A stretch of DNA of 64,000 nucleotides, from contig JAODUO010000040.1 in NCBI GenBank assembly GCA_025642075.2, positions 191,501 to 255,500 of the forward strand, read 5' to 3'. Positions 38,665 through 50,811 of the stretch are shown here, piece after piece. Position numbers and translations under genes: made by a program. Each line of letters starts with the position of its first letter. Positions within the stretch are counted from its first letter, which is position 1. The stretch comes from Ridgeia piscesae (taxonomy: Eukaryota > Annelida > Polychaeta > Sabellida > Siboglinidae). The notes beneath the pieces are model-generated. The model was given only the letters and a program-made list of their open reading frames with translations, did not search any database and was not told the origin of the DNA.

Positions 38665-40459
38665 CCAACCAGGCCAGCAGCAAGTCCACAAGGTGGCTAA
38701 CTCCAACTATACGTGTCTAACCAGCCACAGCCACCTACCTGCATGGTTGTCTACCTTGACAGGTCCAGGGTCCTTACATCACACAGACACAACTGGGCAG
38801 AAGACAGAGACTGCTGCCCTGTCCACAGACTCTGCTAACCAGTCTGAATCACACGGCTGATTTAATCTACAATGCCTGCTGATGCCCAGCCACAGTCCAC
38901 GGGCTCCAGCGAATGGCTGAGGGTCGACCAGAGCCTACACTCACTGCCAGACTGTGGCCTGCTGTGAACTTGCTGGTGTCATATCACAGCTTCCACCTGT
39001 TTCCTTAATGCACTGACAATGGACAGTGGGCAGCCTTCCTGGAAGGTGATGTCACGTGTGAGGTGACATGGAGCTTTGGGAACACTGTGTGGACGGCCAG
39101 ATGTAAGTGAATGCGGCAGGAAGTGAACAGGAGTGCAGTGAGGAATAAATACATTGCCTTAGGTGTCTTCATGGCTGCACTCTGGAGGAAATAATTCACT
39201 GTCGCCATCCTAAAGTTGTTATGTGCTGATTGCAACATTGCTATTATAATCAATTTTTTGTAACTTGTTTGCCTTAATGATTCCCATATCATTAATGATG
39301 ACACTATATTTTCAGTGTGCCAAATTCTTGAGGTTTTTTTCATAACTTCTGTCCAACATAATTGTCAAAATTCAGTCAAATAATCATTTCTAATAAATGG
39401 CAAACTGCATGTACTATGAAGTAATGTTTGTTAGTATCCAATATACTTTTCTCCAATAAATAAACAAACCAACAAGCCAGAAATAAATAAATCATAAAAA
39501 GTTTTTTATCTCAAGTAAAATCTCCCTGGTGTAAATTATGCTCCACATTATAAACATGTACCTTCAAAAGGCTTCTGAAAATAGAGGTAATTACGTGGCT
39601 TTGGTCGCATTAGTTGCTGACTTGGTAAAGCTTCATCTCGCATTCAATACACCACATCCAAGTGACTACACACTGACCAAGTTTATCAGAGGCCAACCCA
39701 AGAAATCACGTCACATAAACTGTATTTATCAGCTCATCTATCTATGAAGCGACAGATGGCCAGTGCAAGGTGCAGTAATGGTCACTTGTTAGTCCAGTCA
39801 GTCCATATAATATAGGCTTCCGTGTAATATATCATTTCCAGCTGTAAAATGGATAGTCGGTTGGTTCAATATCATATTGTATCAAAAAGTCAATTAGATG
39901 CCATCGATTATGTGCAGCCTGCGACAAATGGGATTGAATAAGTTGATCCAGTTCTGTTTAGAAGTTCCGCGTGAAATAATGTCAGCAGATCTGGATAGAG
40001 CAGCGAAAAACTTGATAATCTCCTCAGATTAAGCAAAGCTAGATGGTAATCTATAGAATTCCACACTGTTTCTTATAACTTATGTTTTCCCTGTGTTTGC
40101 CAGTTGTTTATTAAACAATACCACTGTGCATTGTTATAACAGATCACAAGGGAACATTATAAAGTAACCCCTTCAATAAAAATGTCCTAACATTATCACT
40201 GCAAATACAAATGACTACCCAAGGGTATTAACATAATACTAATAAAGCTTTATTGCCATTTTCAACATGCATTACATGTTAAATTGGAATGTAGTCTGGC
40301 GTTTACTAATATAGTGCCTATATAATATATTATACAATAAAATGGAATATGACAAATTAATACACTGTATATAATATACAGTGTACATAATAATTATTAT
40401 GTTATTTAAAATGAAAAAAAACTATCTTATGTATTTACAAATAATTGTGTTAAGCTAGT
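38665..40459 (-). other. No gene supported
   Basis: A 69-codon plus-strand frame at 39538-39747 (containing YVALVALVADLVKLHL) looks mildly protein-like, but it has no start context, splice sites or recognised domain. Confidence 0.4.
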
Positions 40460-40481
40460 TAATAAATAAATAAATAAATAA

Positions 40482-40518
<37 letters not shown>
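40460..40518. repeat. (TAAA)n-(TA)n microsatellite
   Basis: Seven or so AAAT units run directly into a TA run. Confidence 0.93.
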
Positions 40519-40520
<2 letters not shown>

Positions 40521-40645
40521 GTTGCAATTATATAAAAAAATATGTTCAAAATTATATTTATAAAATTATTAAATTACGCTAACATTTCATAAGAGAAGAT
40601 TGGTGTTCAGCACCATCGATCCACCATTAAGAACAGGTACACGAC

Positions 40646-40745
40646 TACTACACTACACTACACTACACTACACTACACTACACTACACTACACTACACTA
40701 CACTACACTACACTACACTACACTACACTACACTACACTACACTA
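40646..40745. repeat. (CACTA)n microsatellite
   Basis: About twenty perfect 5-bp units. Confidence 0.97.
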
Positions 40746-40904
40746 ACACGACGTACACCTTAATACCTGGTAATGCATCAATGTATGACCACTCAATATT
40801 TTGTTTTGTTCGAAATTAATAAAAAATAATGCTTCACATGTTTTAATCGTGCCAGAATGACACAATTCACCTAATTATAATTAGTTTCCAACACTCAAGT
40901 TGAC

Positions 40905-41496
40905 TCTGCTACTTAGTATTTATAATAACTGCTACTTAGTATTTACAATGACTCTGCTACTTAGTATTTACAATGAATCTGCTATTTAGTATTTACAATG
41001 AATCTGCTACTTAGTATTTACAATGACTCTGCTACTTAGTATTTACAATGACTCTGCTACTTAGTATTTACAATGACTCTGCTATTTAGTATTTACAATG
41101 ACTCTGCTACTTAGTATTTACAATGAATCTGCTATTTAGTATTTACAATGACTCTGCTACTTAGTATTTACAATGAATCTGCTACTTAGTATTTACAATG
41201 AATCTGCTATTTAGTATTTACAAGGACTCTGCTACTTAGTATTTACAATGACTGCTACTTAGTATTTACAATGAATCTGCTACTTAGTATTTACAATGTC
41301 TTTGCTACTTAGTATTTTCAGTGACTCTGCTACTTAGTATTTACAATGTCTCTGCTACTTAGTATTTTCAGTGACTGCTACTTAGTGTTTACAATGACTC
41401 TACTACTTAGTATTTACAAGGACTCTGCTACTTAGTATTTACAATGAATCTGCTATTTAGTATTTACACGGACTCTGCTACTTAGTATTTACAATG
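40905..41496. repeat. 25-bp minisatellite next to the 41511 donor
   Basis: The unit ACTCTGCTACTTAGTATTTA followed by CAATG is repeated about 24 times with C/T and ACT/AAT switches. A partial unit (CAATGACTCCTCTACT) continues to within a few bases of the donor at 41510, so the array looks built from the start of the intron. Confidence 0.97.
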
Positions 41497-41510
41497 ACTC
41501 CTCTACTCAC

Positions 41511-41565
41511 CAGTATGCCTGTGATGTCGTATGACATCTTTTATCCACATTTTGAAGGCCGACAT
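41511..41565 (-). CDS. Alternative first coding exon
   Basis: The ATG at 41565 has a G at -3 and opens MSAFKMWIKDVIRHHRHT, followed by one leftover base and a GTGAGT donor. Joined to the 31789 exon it gives HRHTG-AVWTLED in frame. The peptide is short and basic/amphipathic, with KMWIKDVI as a possible helix. Upstream sequence to about 41640 would be 5' UTR and promoter, with no clear TATA box. Phase, start context and donor all agree. Confidence 0.5.
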
Positions 41566-43914
41566 CTCCGCAGTTAGTTTAGCTTATTTACTGTAACTTT
41601 CTGCTGGTAAATCCTACAGAAGAGTTGATGTATCCTGAACCCCCGTCAACATCTACTAAGATGGAATCTTCACACGCGACACATCACAGATGACATCCTT
41701 ATTTACACAATTTTCATATCCTTGCAAAATCTCCACAACACATCTGTGTTCCTCGTGCGTTCTTTGTGTTCTCAAACGTGCAAATGAAGAACCAGAGTGA
41801 AGACGTCTTCGTTAACATTCACTTGGCGCATTTTCTGCGAATGAAGATGTTCCACCGAGTAGCCAGGGACACGGACCAGAGACACGCTGGCCCATCTATG
41901 TCATCAGCCGCCATTTACTGCCCCATTAGCAGGGCAGAAACTTAGTCTAGAGAAAACATCTAACCCAAGTCTCAGTAAATTAGACCTGCCTCGATGAAAT
42001 CCTGCGATGCGAAACTCACATCAGTCAGACATGATTAAGTTGTGTAAATATAGAGAAAACATCTGAGCTATCAGATTCATCCGTCATATAGGCACATCAC
42101 AATCTTTATGGCATATGTTTGAGAACAAGCATTTTACAAATAATGTTAACAATAATAATTTTTTTAATTGCTTACATTATCAGCAACAAAACAAGCTGCT
42201 GACACGATATAGAATGCTCTTGACAATGCATCAGAATACCTGAAACATGGATTTTGCAAGTGGTCTTGGCGATGCAATCCAGCAGTTTGAACTCATCCAC
42301 ACAATCATGTGGCAACTACACTTACAAATCATAGGTCAAGTATTTTGTAACGTCTTAATATTTCAAAGCTTATGGTAACAGATGTACATGACATTTCTCT
42401 CTTGGTGATAGAGACAAGTGGATTGAAATCATTGAACTAACATTCTGGAAACATGAATGCAGACATTCTCTGTACCAGTTAGTGCACTATTTTGAATTTG
42501 AAACAAATCAGAGTTCATATGTAAATACCCTATTATAATCAAATATTCAGAAAATATTTTTCACTTGTGTAAGCACTGGGCATTGTAGAATAATTCACAT
42601 ATAAAAACAAATTATGACTATCACATACAATGAGTTCCTTGTGGTTTGTAGTTTTTCGTATATCTGCATTAGCATGACTACTGTTTAATGAAACAAAGCA
42701 ACAGAAATTTTGTTTTTATAAAAGTTTTTCTTACTCAGAATTCTATGTATAATTAACAACATAAAAGCTATCATTCATGCATATGGGATTACATCAAAGT
42801 GAATTACATTACCATACACACAATACTTCATGCAACAAATTCACTCATGGTTATTCTGCTGTCCCATTTGAGCTATTTCTGATCCAGTTTGCAGTAAAGC
42901 ATAAATATTGATCTGCCTAATTTTCACACAAATTGTTGTTCGTCTTTTTCCATATAGATATTCAGCTTAATGTCTCAAACAATGGTTTTCATACAGTAGA
43001 TGTATTGTAACGTAAATAGGCTAAATATACATTATCATATTTGAAAAATACAACTCATAAAATTATATTAAAGTGAAAGATAATAACTTTATTTTTACAC
43101 TCACATCCAAAGTAGACTTCTTTTTAGTAGTGTTAATAATACTCAGTAAACTATAAGGCATAACTCCGATATCGATATAATAATATAAGTAAATATATAA
43201 ATACATTTGTCGGTGCATGAATATTTGCTGTTTAAAAAGCACTTATGTAGAAAGTCACACAAAATAGCATCTATTGGTAAATATCAACAACCACTTTTTT
43301 AAAGAAACATTTGTTTGACTTTGTTCATTCAGCTTTCTTTTCTTTCATCAAGTGATTATGAAGATCTCATGAGTGTCTAAAGTGTTCTGACCATAAAGTG
43401 GACCTTACTGACCTGGGACTGGTCAGATGGGAGCTGGTCAGATTAACTGCCTCCTGCCCTGGCTCCCTGGTGGTCAAGGCTGAGTACAACTGACCGCTTG
43501 GTCAGAGCCACTTAGACATGTGCATGTGATTAGTTCCAGCTCTTAAAATCTCCTCTATTAATCATAGCCACAGGTTAAGTGAGTTCCTCTACCCCTCTCT
43601 TACATACACACATGCACACCCACCTACCCACCCACCCACCAACACATACACACACACATATGGTATGGTACAAGCATGCATGCAGGTGTGAATGCAAACA
43701 TATGCATGCACGCACAGACACATGTATATCACCTGTGTACATACACACATACACACCTGTACATCACCAGATAACACGTGAGTACATGCACACATATATA
43801 CACCTGTACACACATATACTACCAACACTATCATGAACGAACAAATGAACGAGCGAGCATGTATGCCCACAGAATATAATGTCCTTACACATTATGTATA
43901 TACACTTGCTTGCT

Positions 43915-43986
<72 letters not shown>

Positions 43987-43987
43987 C
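43915..43987. repeat. (ACGC)n microsatellite
   Basis: About eighteen perfect units, the same unit as in the array at 2812. Confidence 0.96.
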
Positions 43988-45493
43988 AATGATTAGAATG
44001 AGTTTTCCCTATAACATGAACTATAAACTGCACTTCCAGGAAGCGTTTAGTTCATCGAACAATACCATGATAATGCAGCCCTGTGAACAATGAGACCTCC
44101 CTCAGCCAAGACCTGAGACACATGCACCAGTCTATCTTATTGCCTTCGTCACAACGATATTTAACAAACACCATCAGCTTACTTACTTCAGTGACTGTCT
44201 CCTGCTTCCTGTACTCCGAGAGAAACACACAATGACTGACATCACACACAGTCAGTTTGAGCACTGACCACTGCCATTGACCACTGACCGCCAGCTAATA
44301 TGCTGCGCTGTAATTGTTACACTACATACCTTTCTTGTGTAATTATGCAACCTCGTTAGGTACCACACTCCTCTGGTTGCATCCCAAGAGCTGCAGCTAA
44401 GATAATAAGCTGAGTGTGTTATTCTGTGAAAGTGAAACAGGCGGAGACGGAGATGTAGCGCCACTGCCAGGTAATTAGATCTGTGCTGGCGTCTAGTGCT
44501 GGTCACACTCTTGTGACGGTCGCGCTCTCCCTGTCATCTAAGCCTCGTGACAATTGCTGCTCATTGTCACAACCAACCACATTTACACGGATCATCTCTA
44601 GTAATATCTACATCATCTGCAGTAATATCTATATAGATCATTATTCTCTAGTAATATCTATATCACACATAAATGTAATGAAATAGCAACCAGAACCACA
44701 GAATATGTGAGAATTTAACCTCAGTGGCAGGACTCCCCACATTTCACGTCTGGAGTCACAGGTTGAGATATGATGTGACAAATGACATAAATTAGGCATG
44801 ACTTCAGAAGCAGACTCGGACCAGTGAAGGCCATATGGTTATTGTCACAGTATATTAATCTACATCGTCTACTTTAATGCTGCTGTATTCTAAAACGCGA
44901 TGTTAACTAATATAATTTGAAAATATTGACTTTCTTCATAACATCCACCTGTGACTAAAACCAGGGCCTCCGTCATATTTGTGACCCTGACTACATCCCT
45001 GCACAGCTGGTCACTGGGGAACAAGATGGGAGGGAGGTGATCCCTATGGGAAATGAGCCAACTGGCCAAGGAGCTATTCTGGGTTGTTATCCATTACCAC
45101 TGCACCCCAAGGCTGGGCAGGGAGCAACACAAACACCGCTGAGGTAATGACAACATTTCATCAACTCCACTCCACTGGGAAGTCTGCATGCTAGGAAGGA
45201 ATGATGTAAACAAACCAATCTGTCAAAATGTTGACCAATATTATTCTTTCCCAGACACATCTAACGTGATCTTCCTGAACCAGTGGCCGAGTGCATGTCA
45301 ATTATACAGACACAACAAAGGTCACAGCAACAATATAAAACATTATAGTCACAATATGGAGTCACAAAAACAAGGCAGGCAAACTAAGGTTTCACCAATT
45401 TGACCAAAGCATTAATTAAAGTTGAGGTAAATTTACTATTTTACGTTCATGCAACACACAAGACTGTTCTATTTGGCTGGCTTAATAAGGGAT

Positions 45494-45658
45494 GACATGA
45501 CATGACATGACATGACATGACATGACATGACATGACATGACATGACATGACATGACATGACATGACATGACATGACATGACATGACATGACATGACATGA
45601 CATGACATGACATGACATGACATGACATGACATGACATAACATAACATAACATAACAT
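45494..45658. repeat. (CATGA)n microsatellite
   Basis: About 29 perfect CATGA units, ending in four CATAA variants. Confidence 0.97.
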
Positions 45659-46600
45659 AGGGCTGGTTTAAGGATTCTACCCTAAGGTTTGTTTAGAGGT
45701 TTCATAACTTACAGTTGGTTTAAAGTTTCATGAATTACAGTTGTTGAAGCTTCAACACTGATGTATCTGTGCACTCTGTTGTAATTCTATTTTATATTGC
45801 AAGGTCGGTCTCTTTCACATCGAAGGTCTCAGGTCAAAAAAATCCACAGGCATGTCCAAAGCAATCTTCCTAGACTTTCTACTTACTGCATGTGCGTTTT
45901 AGTTTCATTTCCCTTTAGGATTCATCGTCGGGGAACATTTTCAAAACGTGTGTGACCTTCATAGAGTTTTTCACAACTGACGGGTTGGCTGAATAATTCA
46001 GTGATCACTACTACGGTGATCTCCCCTGACAGAACAGGCCATGTGACGAGAGGTTCAGCGTACAACCGAGACAGACGAGTGTGTGTAGGCGCCATTACTC
46101 TCTGCCTCATTCAATCAGTGTTATGATGATTTCATTGGCCGTCTCATTCTATTACCTCTCCCTGCAGCCCTTATCCTTGTAACCCTGTTTCTGGGGCAAC
46201 CCGAGGCTCATTTAATGCCTCGCTGCGTCCATTCTGCACTGAGAGACTGCGCTGTCTTCCTGGACAAGTACATCTGTCACCATGCAGTGGTCAATTCATA
46301 ACAAGTGTCATGGTCACAATAAGTAGGACGGAAAGACTCGATAATAACCTACACGCCACAGCTGCACAATAGTGACAGACTCAATGACAGTCAGAGTGTC
46401 AGACTCAGTGACAGACAACTGTCACTACAAGTCTTTGGGACAGGTAGAGTGTCATAGATAACAATTTACTGATTTACAATCTTCTAACACGAAATACAAA
46501 ACAGCATCATCTATATTTTACATGTACACATTAACATTAACCCATCACCTTTATAAGAGAACGTGTCCAGTGACAAGTGATGTAAACAGTAGACACCTAC

Positions 46601-46652
46601 CGGGGAGAGACACGAGAAAGACGCCTTCGTCGGACAGATGTAGACCGGCCAT
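46601..46652 (-). CDS. Alternative first coding exon
   Basis: The ATG at 46652 sits in AGGATGG, a strong start context, and encodes MAGLHLSDEGVFLVSLP plus one leftover base before a GTAGGT donor. Splicing to 31789 gives SLPG-AVWTLED. Upstream, toward higher coordinates, are several GTTCACATGATC/CACACGATC words between about 46710 and 46810, possibly promoter sub-repeats. An acceptor-like CATAG lies at about 46686, so it could also be an internal exon with SLIAARQKDSR ahead of the ATG in the same frame. Confidence 0.55.
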
Positions 46653-47642
46653 CCTAGAGTCCTTCTGTCTGGCCGCGATCAGTGACCTATGTTTCAAATA
46701 GTCTCTGGTTCACATGATCTATCTCTCACAGGTTCACCCGATCTACGTCTCGAGTAGCCCACTGGTTCACACGATCCACCTCACAGGGAGTTTCTCGTTC
46801 ACATGATCCGTGTCTCTAGTTTCAACTCAGACGTCTCCTGACACTGACTATGGTTGAACAAAGACGTCATGTGAAGTGTGGACACAGCCAGAAGCCTGAC
46901 ACACAGAAGTCATACACGGAAATATGCAGCCATGTTTGCTTGAGTAGAAAGAACTAGGTTCTGTTTGGAGAGCCCTGTCCGAGCAGACTCTGTGTTGACT
47001 GGGCGCTGTAATCTGTCGTCTCTGTCCACACCCCACCATCACATACATGTGTCAACTTGTTCTCGACATGTTTTGTTTGTGTTGATACCATCACTGCGTG
47101 TTTGTGTACTTTCCAAACTTACATTCACCTGTTAATCAGCTGCCCTTTGATCCCGAGTTGTTACCTGAGAACGTTGTGATGAGTTAAGCACCTGTACTCA
47201 GGAACTGAACACAACTATAGAGGATTAACGTGGGGGGGAGGTTAGGGGGAAACCACATCAGAACAAAGCACACCATTAAATCACCCTTATGTAAGAAAAA
47301 CACCCCACTGAGTGCCCCTGAGAGAATGTGCTGTGCATACAACCATGACCATCAAGTAATGTCAATCTACTGAGCAATCAACCGTAGCAATCACTAAACA
47401 GCTTCATCACCCATGACCATTTTAAAAGTTTGATAATTGCTGATATCAACACAGTTGATCTGTACCTAATTGCCGACATAGGCTGTTTGTTCTTACATAT
47501 CTCAGGTGGAGGCAATTGGTGGTGGGCGACCAGAGAACACCCCTGTATCACATAAACAACAAAATCTTGCCCAAACATGTAAATTTGTTTACATAATTGT
47601 ATTCTACATTAACATGACTTTATAGTCTACTTATACTATTCT

Positions 47643-47644
<2 letters not shown>

Positions 47645-47694
<50 letters not shown>
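47645..47694. repeat. (CA)n microsatellite
   Basis: About 25 CA units. Confidence 0.95.
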
Positions 47695-47698
<4 letters not shown>

Positions 47699-47714
47699 TT
47701 ATCATTTAACTATC

Positions 47715-47828
47715 TATATATTTGAATTTGTAAGTGTGTAATGTTTAATACAACTATAATTCAACTAATATTAATAGTAATATACAATGTAATTGCAAAC
47801 ATTTAAAATATTATTCATTATATATATA

Positions 47829-47870
<42 letters not shown>

Positions 47871-48152
47871 CAACACACACACATCTTATCTATCTATAGA
47901 CTAGTTCCACAGAGTATTATTCACACATCTCCTGACATATGTCTGAGTCCTCTCTCACTCAGTCGAGACAAGTTATGCCAAAACTCATTCTCTATACTGT
48001 GGCCGAGTGTTTATCCCCAGTGACTTGGCTGATATATTTTGAATTTGTTAATGTGTGTAATGTTTAATACAACGTATAATTCAACTAATATTAATAGTAA
48101 TTATTTAATATGTAATTAAAGTTTTTAAAACATTTAAAAATTGTAATTATTC

Positions 48153-48208
<56 letters not shown>

Positions 48209-48376
48209 CACACACACTAGTGTTTTCTATCCTAAGTAGACTAGTTCCACAGAGTATTATTCACACATCTGCCTGACATATGTCTGAGTCCTCTCTCAGC
48301 TCAGTCGAGACAAGTTATGCCAAAACTCATTCTCTATACTGTGGCCGAGTGTTTATCCCCAGTGACTTGGCTGATC
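47715..48376. repeat. ~330-bp recent tandem duplication
   Basis: Copy 1 (47715-48033) and copy 2 (48034-48376) share GTTTAATACAACTATAATTC-type text, a TA run, and a nearly identical block from GACTAGTTCCACAGAG to GTGACTTGGCTGAT. The TA runs differ in length. The second copy is closely similar to the first, so the event is recent or one is an assembly duplicate. Confidence 0.88.
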
Positions 48377-48574
48377 ATGCTAATCTTGGTCGTAGTTAGA
48401 CTTAGCAAGTAGGGATGACAAACCGTCAGAGACAACACGCAGTGAGCACATTCTGGGCCAGCACACAAAGACTGGCATGGCATTTTATTCTGAAACTGTT
48501 AACAAGTGAAGATAGCCAATGTCTGCTGACTACGATAAGTAATACAATAATATGCTAATGTAAAGTAAAACAAT

Positions 48575-48878
48575 TAAAAGTATAGGTAAGTTCTCATACA
48601 GTGCAGAATCCAATCATTATGACTGCTCAAATCGCTTAACACTTGACTTCCTGCAGACCTATTTAACTGAACGCCATCTCGGCTTCTCTGGGGGAAGCAT
48701 CCAGCCATGCTGTAATTAATGGGCGAATATTCACCACTATCTAGAGCCAGGTACTCATTCATATAGTTGAGATAACAGGAGCAACGTAAAATGTGCCCAA
48801 GGTTTGACTCAGCAGCACATGAATCAAACCCAGGTTCTCTTAGTCAAGAGTATGAAGCTCTACCCCTGAGCCACTGTG
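48575..48878 (-). mobile_element. tRNA-derived SINE
   Basis: On the minus strand the element starts with GTGGCTCAGGGGTAGAGC, an RNA polymerase III A box (TGGCTCAGGGG, 48873-48863). A B box, GGTTTGATTC, follows at 48830-48821, with spacing normal for a tRNA promoter. The tRNA-like head is followed by a middle region (ATTTTACGTTGCTCC ... GAGTACCTGGCTC) and a tail (CTGCACTGTATGAGAACTTA) shared with the fragment at 9525-9590. The anticodon loop is degenerate, so it is not a functional tRNA. The middle resembles the conserved core of some animal SINEs, from memory only. Confidence 0.8.
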
Positions 48879-49618
48879 TTACTAATGTGGAGCCACTGTT
48901 TTACTAATGTTGGGTCCCTGTAAGAGCATCACCTCACAGGTGTCATTGTCCACTCACTTCATTCTATGTCCATTTCCTTCCTTGGACCACTGGCGCAGAT
49001 CTACCACTTCGTAATGTAACAATATAACAAACAATGTTAATTATTTTTAGAGTCAGCCTTTTTCAGTGGACAAACTGAATTGTCAGCCATTCAACAGATG
49101 CCGCCACCATCTGATCAGTATAGAATGGCTACGTGCAGCACACACTAGTGTTGGTGACCACAGATACTGAATGGTCGCCCGGACACAAGTTTAAGTGGAC
49201 AGTGTTGTGCTGGCAACAACTGCGTGCCTTTGCTTCCAAGGCTGGACTTGAGCTGGTTCATTGGTCCACTCAATCACAAGGAACAACATCCCTCATTGCC
49301 TGTCTGCAACAGGCATGTGTTACCTAGACCATGCATACAACACTTATCTTTGTAGCTGATAACACGTCTTTATACAAGACAATGTAATCTCTGGTAGATC
49401 TTAGTGCCACTGACAGCCATCTCACAGCTAAAACTGGTTGCCTTCTTTTCTGGGCCCCAGACCGTTGATATATTTATATTTGTTTTGACGTGGTTGATTG
49501 ACCCTGTAGACAAACAGCACAGCACTGGTGCAGTTTGCCGCAGAACACACTATAATTTGAAATAAAATCATATTAGGCATGACATGACAGACAGGTATAT
49601 GCTATCAAATGAGTTGGT
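48879..49618. other. No gene supported
   Basis: Plain sequence. A 64-codon plus-strand frame at 49133-49327 has no supporting signals. Confidence 0.4.
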
Positions 49619-50047
<429 letters not shown>

Positions 50048-50072
50048 CCACAGAGTTAATAGCTGGGTCTAC

Positions 50073-50136
50073 CTAGATCAGACACAGCCTCGCTTGTCAA
50101 CACTATCGATGGTGATAAGTGTTCTGATGACCGCAT
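50073..50136 (-). CDS. Candidate alternative first coding exon
   Basis: The ATG at 50136 encodes MRSSEHLSPSIVLTSEAVSD then L, with one base left before a GTAGAC donor. It is phase-compatible with 31789 (DLG-AVWTLED). The start context is weak (T at -3). The same DNA stays open in a second minus frame from an ATG at 50239 to a stop at 50078 (MCNLFYVVNERVSEQ ... DAVIRTLITIDSV), which may be the real product or an upstream ORF. So the patch is probably transcribed and coding-like, but the frame is not settled. Confidence 0.35.
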
Positions 50137-50733
50137 CTATTTCATCAGCACTGTTAGAGGGGGCTGATTCTGAGACAAACAAGTCCCTGGTGATCTGTTC
50201 ACTGACTCTCTCATTAACCACGTAGAACAGGTTACACATTCACATCTAACCTTTCCCTCCGAGTAGGCGAAGACAACTTTGCAGGGTTTTCGAGACAGTC
50301 TGTCATTAACACGTCTGCTGGCTCGCAGACAATAACAAACACTGTGTGATTAGACTGAAATTGCTGTTTTTCTATTTATACACTGGCATTTGACAAACAG
50401 TCAGTGAAATGACACAATGTTAGATGTGCTCATTTCTAACAGAAAGCTACATTAACAAAGAAACAGATATTACATTTTTTCTTTAACAAAATCACATTAA
50501 AATAATTGTTTAGGTTAGAATATTTTTTTTTACTAAATAGAAAGTCTAACATTAAAAAGTAAAAAATTACGACATCACAATTACTTACAGCAAATGTGTA
50601 AAATATAAAAACCTTGCAAGAACCAAAGCACTCGCAATTACTCAAAAAGTCATTTCTTTAAGTACAAAACACACTGGAATGAGTTGAAATAATACGACTT
50701 GATGGATGTGATGAAACAAGAAGTGTGACTTAC

Positions 50734-50811
50734 CAGAACTAGGGCCCCTGTACCTGGCAGGAGAACAGTTCTGTCTTGAGACACAGAGCAGTGCACTGCA
50801 CATGTTGCCTC
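50734..50811 (-). CDS. Candidate alternative 5' coding exon
   Basis: A good acceptor (CATTTCTACAG) precedes 50811 and a GTAAGT donor follows 50734. One frame enters after one base, contains an ATG at 50803 (A at -3), reads MCSALLCVSRQNCSPARYRG then PSS, and leaves one base. It can therefore be an internal exon following the 57054-56883 exon in phase, or a first exon, and then join 31789. Another frame (phase 0, CAVHCSVSQDRTVLLPG) is also open, which lowers certainty. Confidence 0.4.

Larger units (their letters stand above)
41566..46600 (-). other. Intron or intergenic promoter region
   Basis: It contains microsatellites at 43590-43800 (CA-rich), 43915-43987 and 45494-45658. Two donor-like sites on the minus strand (after 44187 and near 44330) have strong GTAAGT/GTATGT matches, but their frames do not fit the phase-1 pattern. 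They could be noncoding exons at most. Confidence 0.4.

Noticed and set aside
44187..44208. 22-base exon with good acceptor (TCGGAGTACAG) and GTAAGT donor
   Set aside because: In the phase needed to join 31789 a stop lies immediately before the donor; it could only be noncoding.
48820..48878. A functional tRNA gene
   Set aside because: A and B boxes are present, but the anticodon loop is degenerate and the sequence continues into a SINE body.
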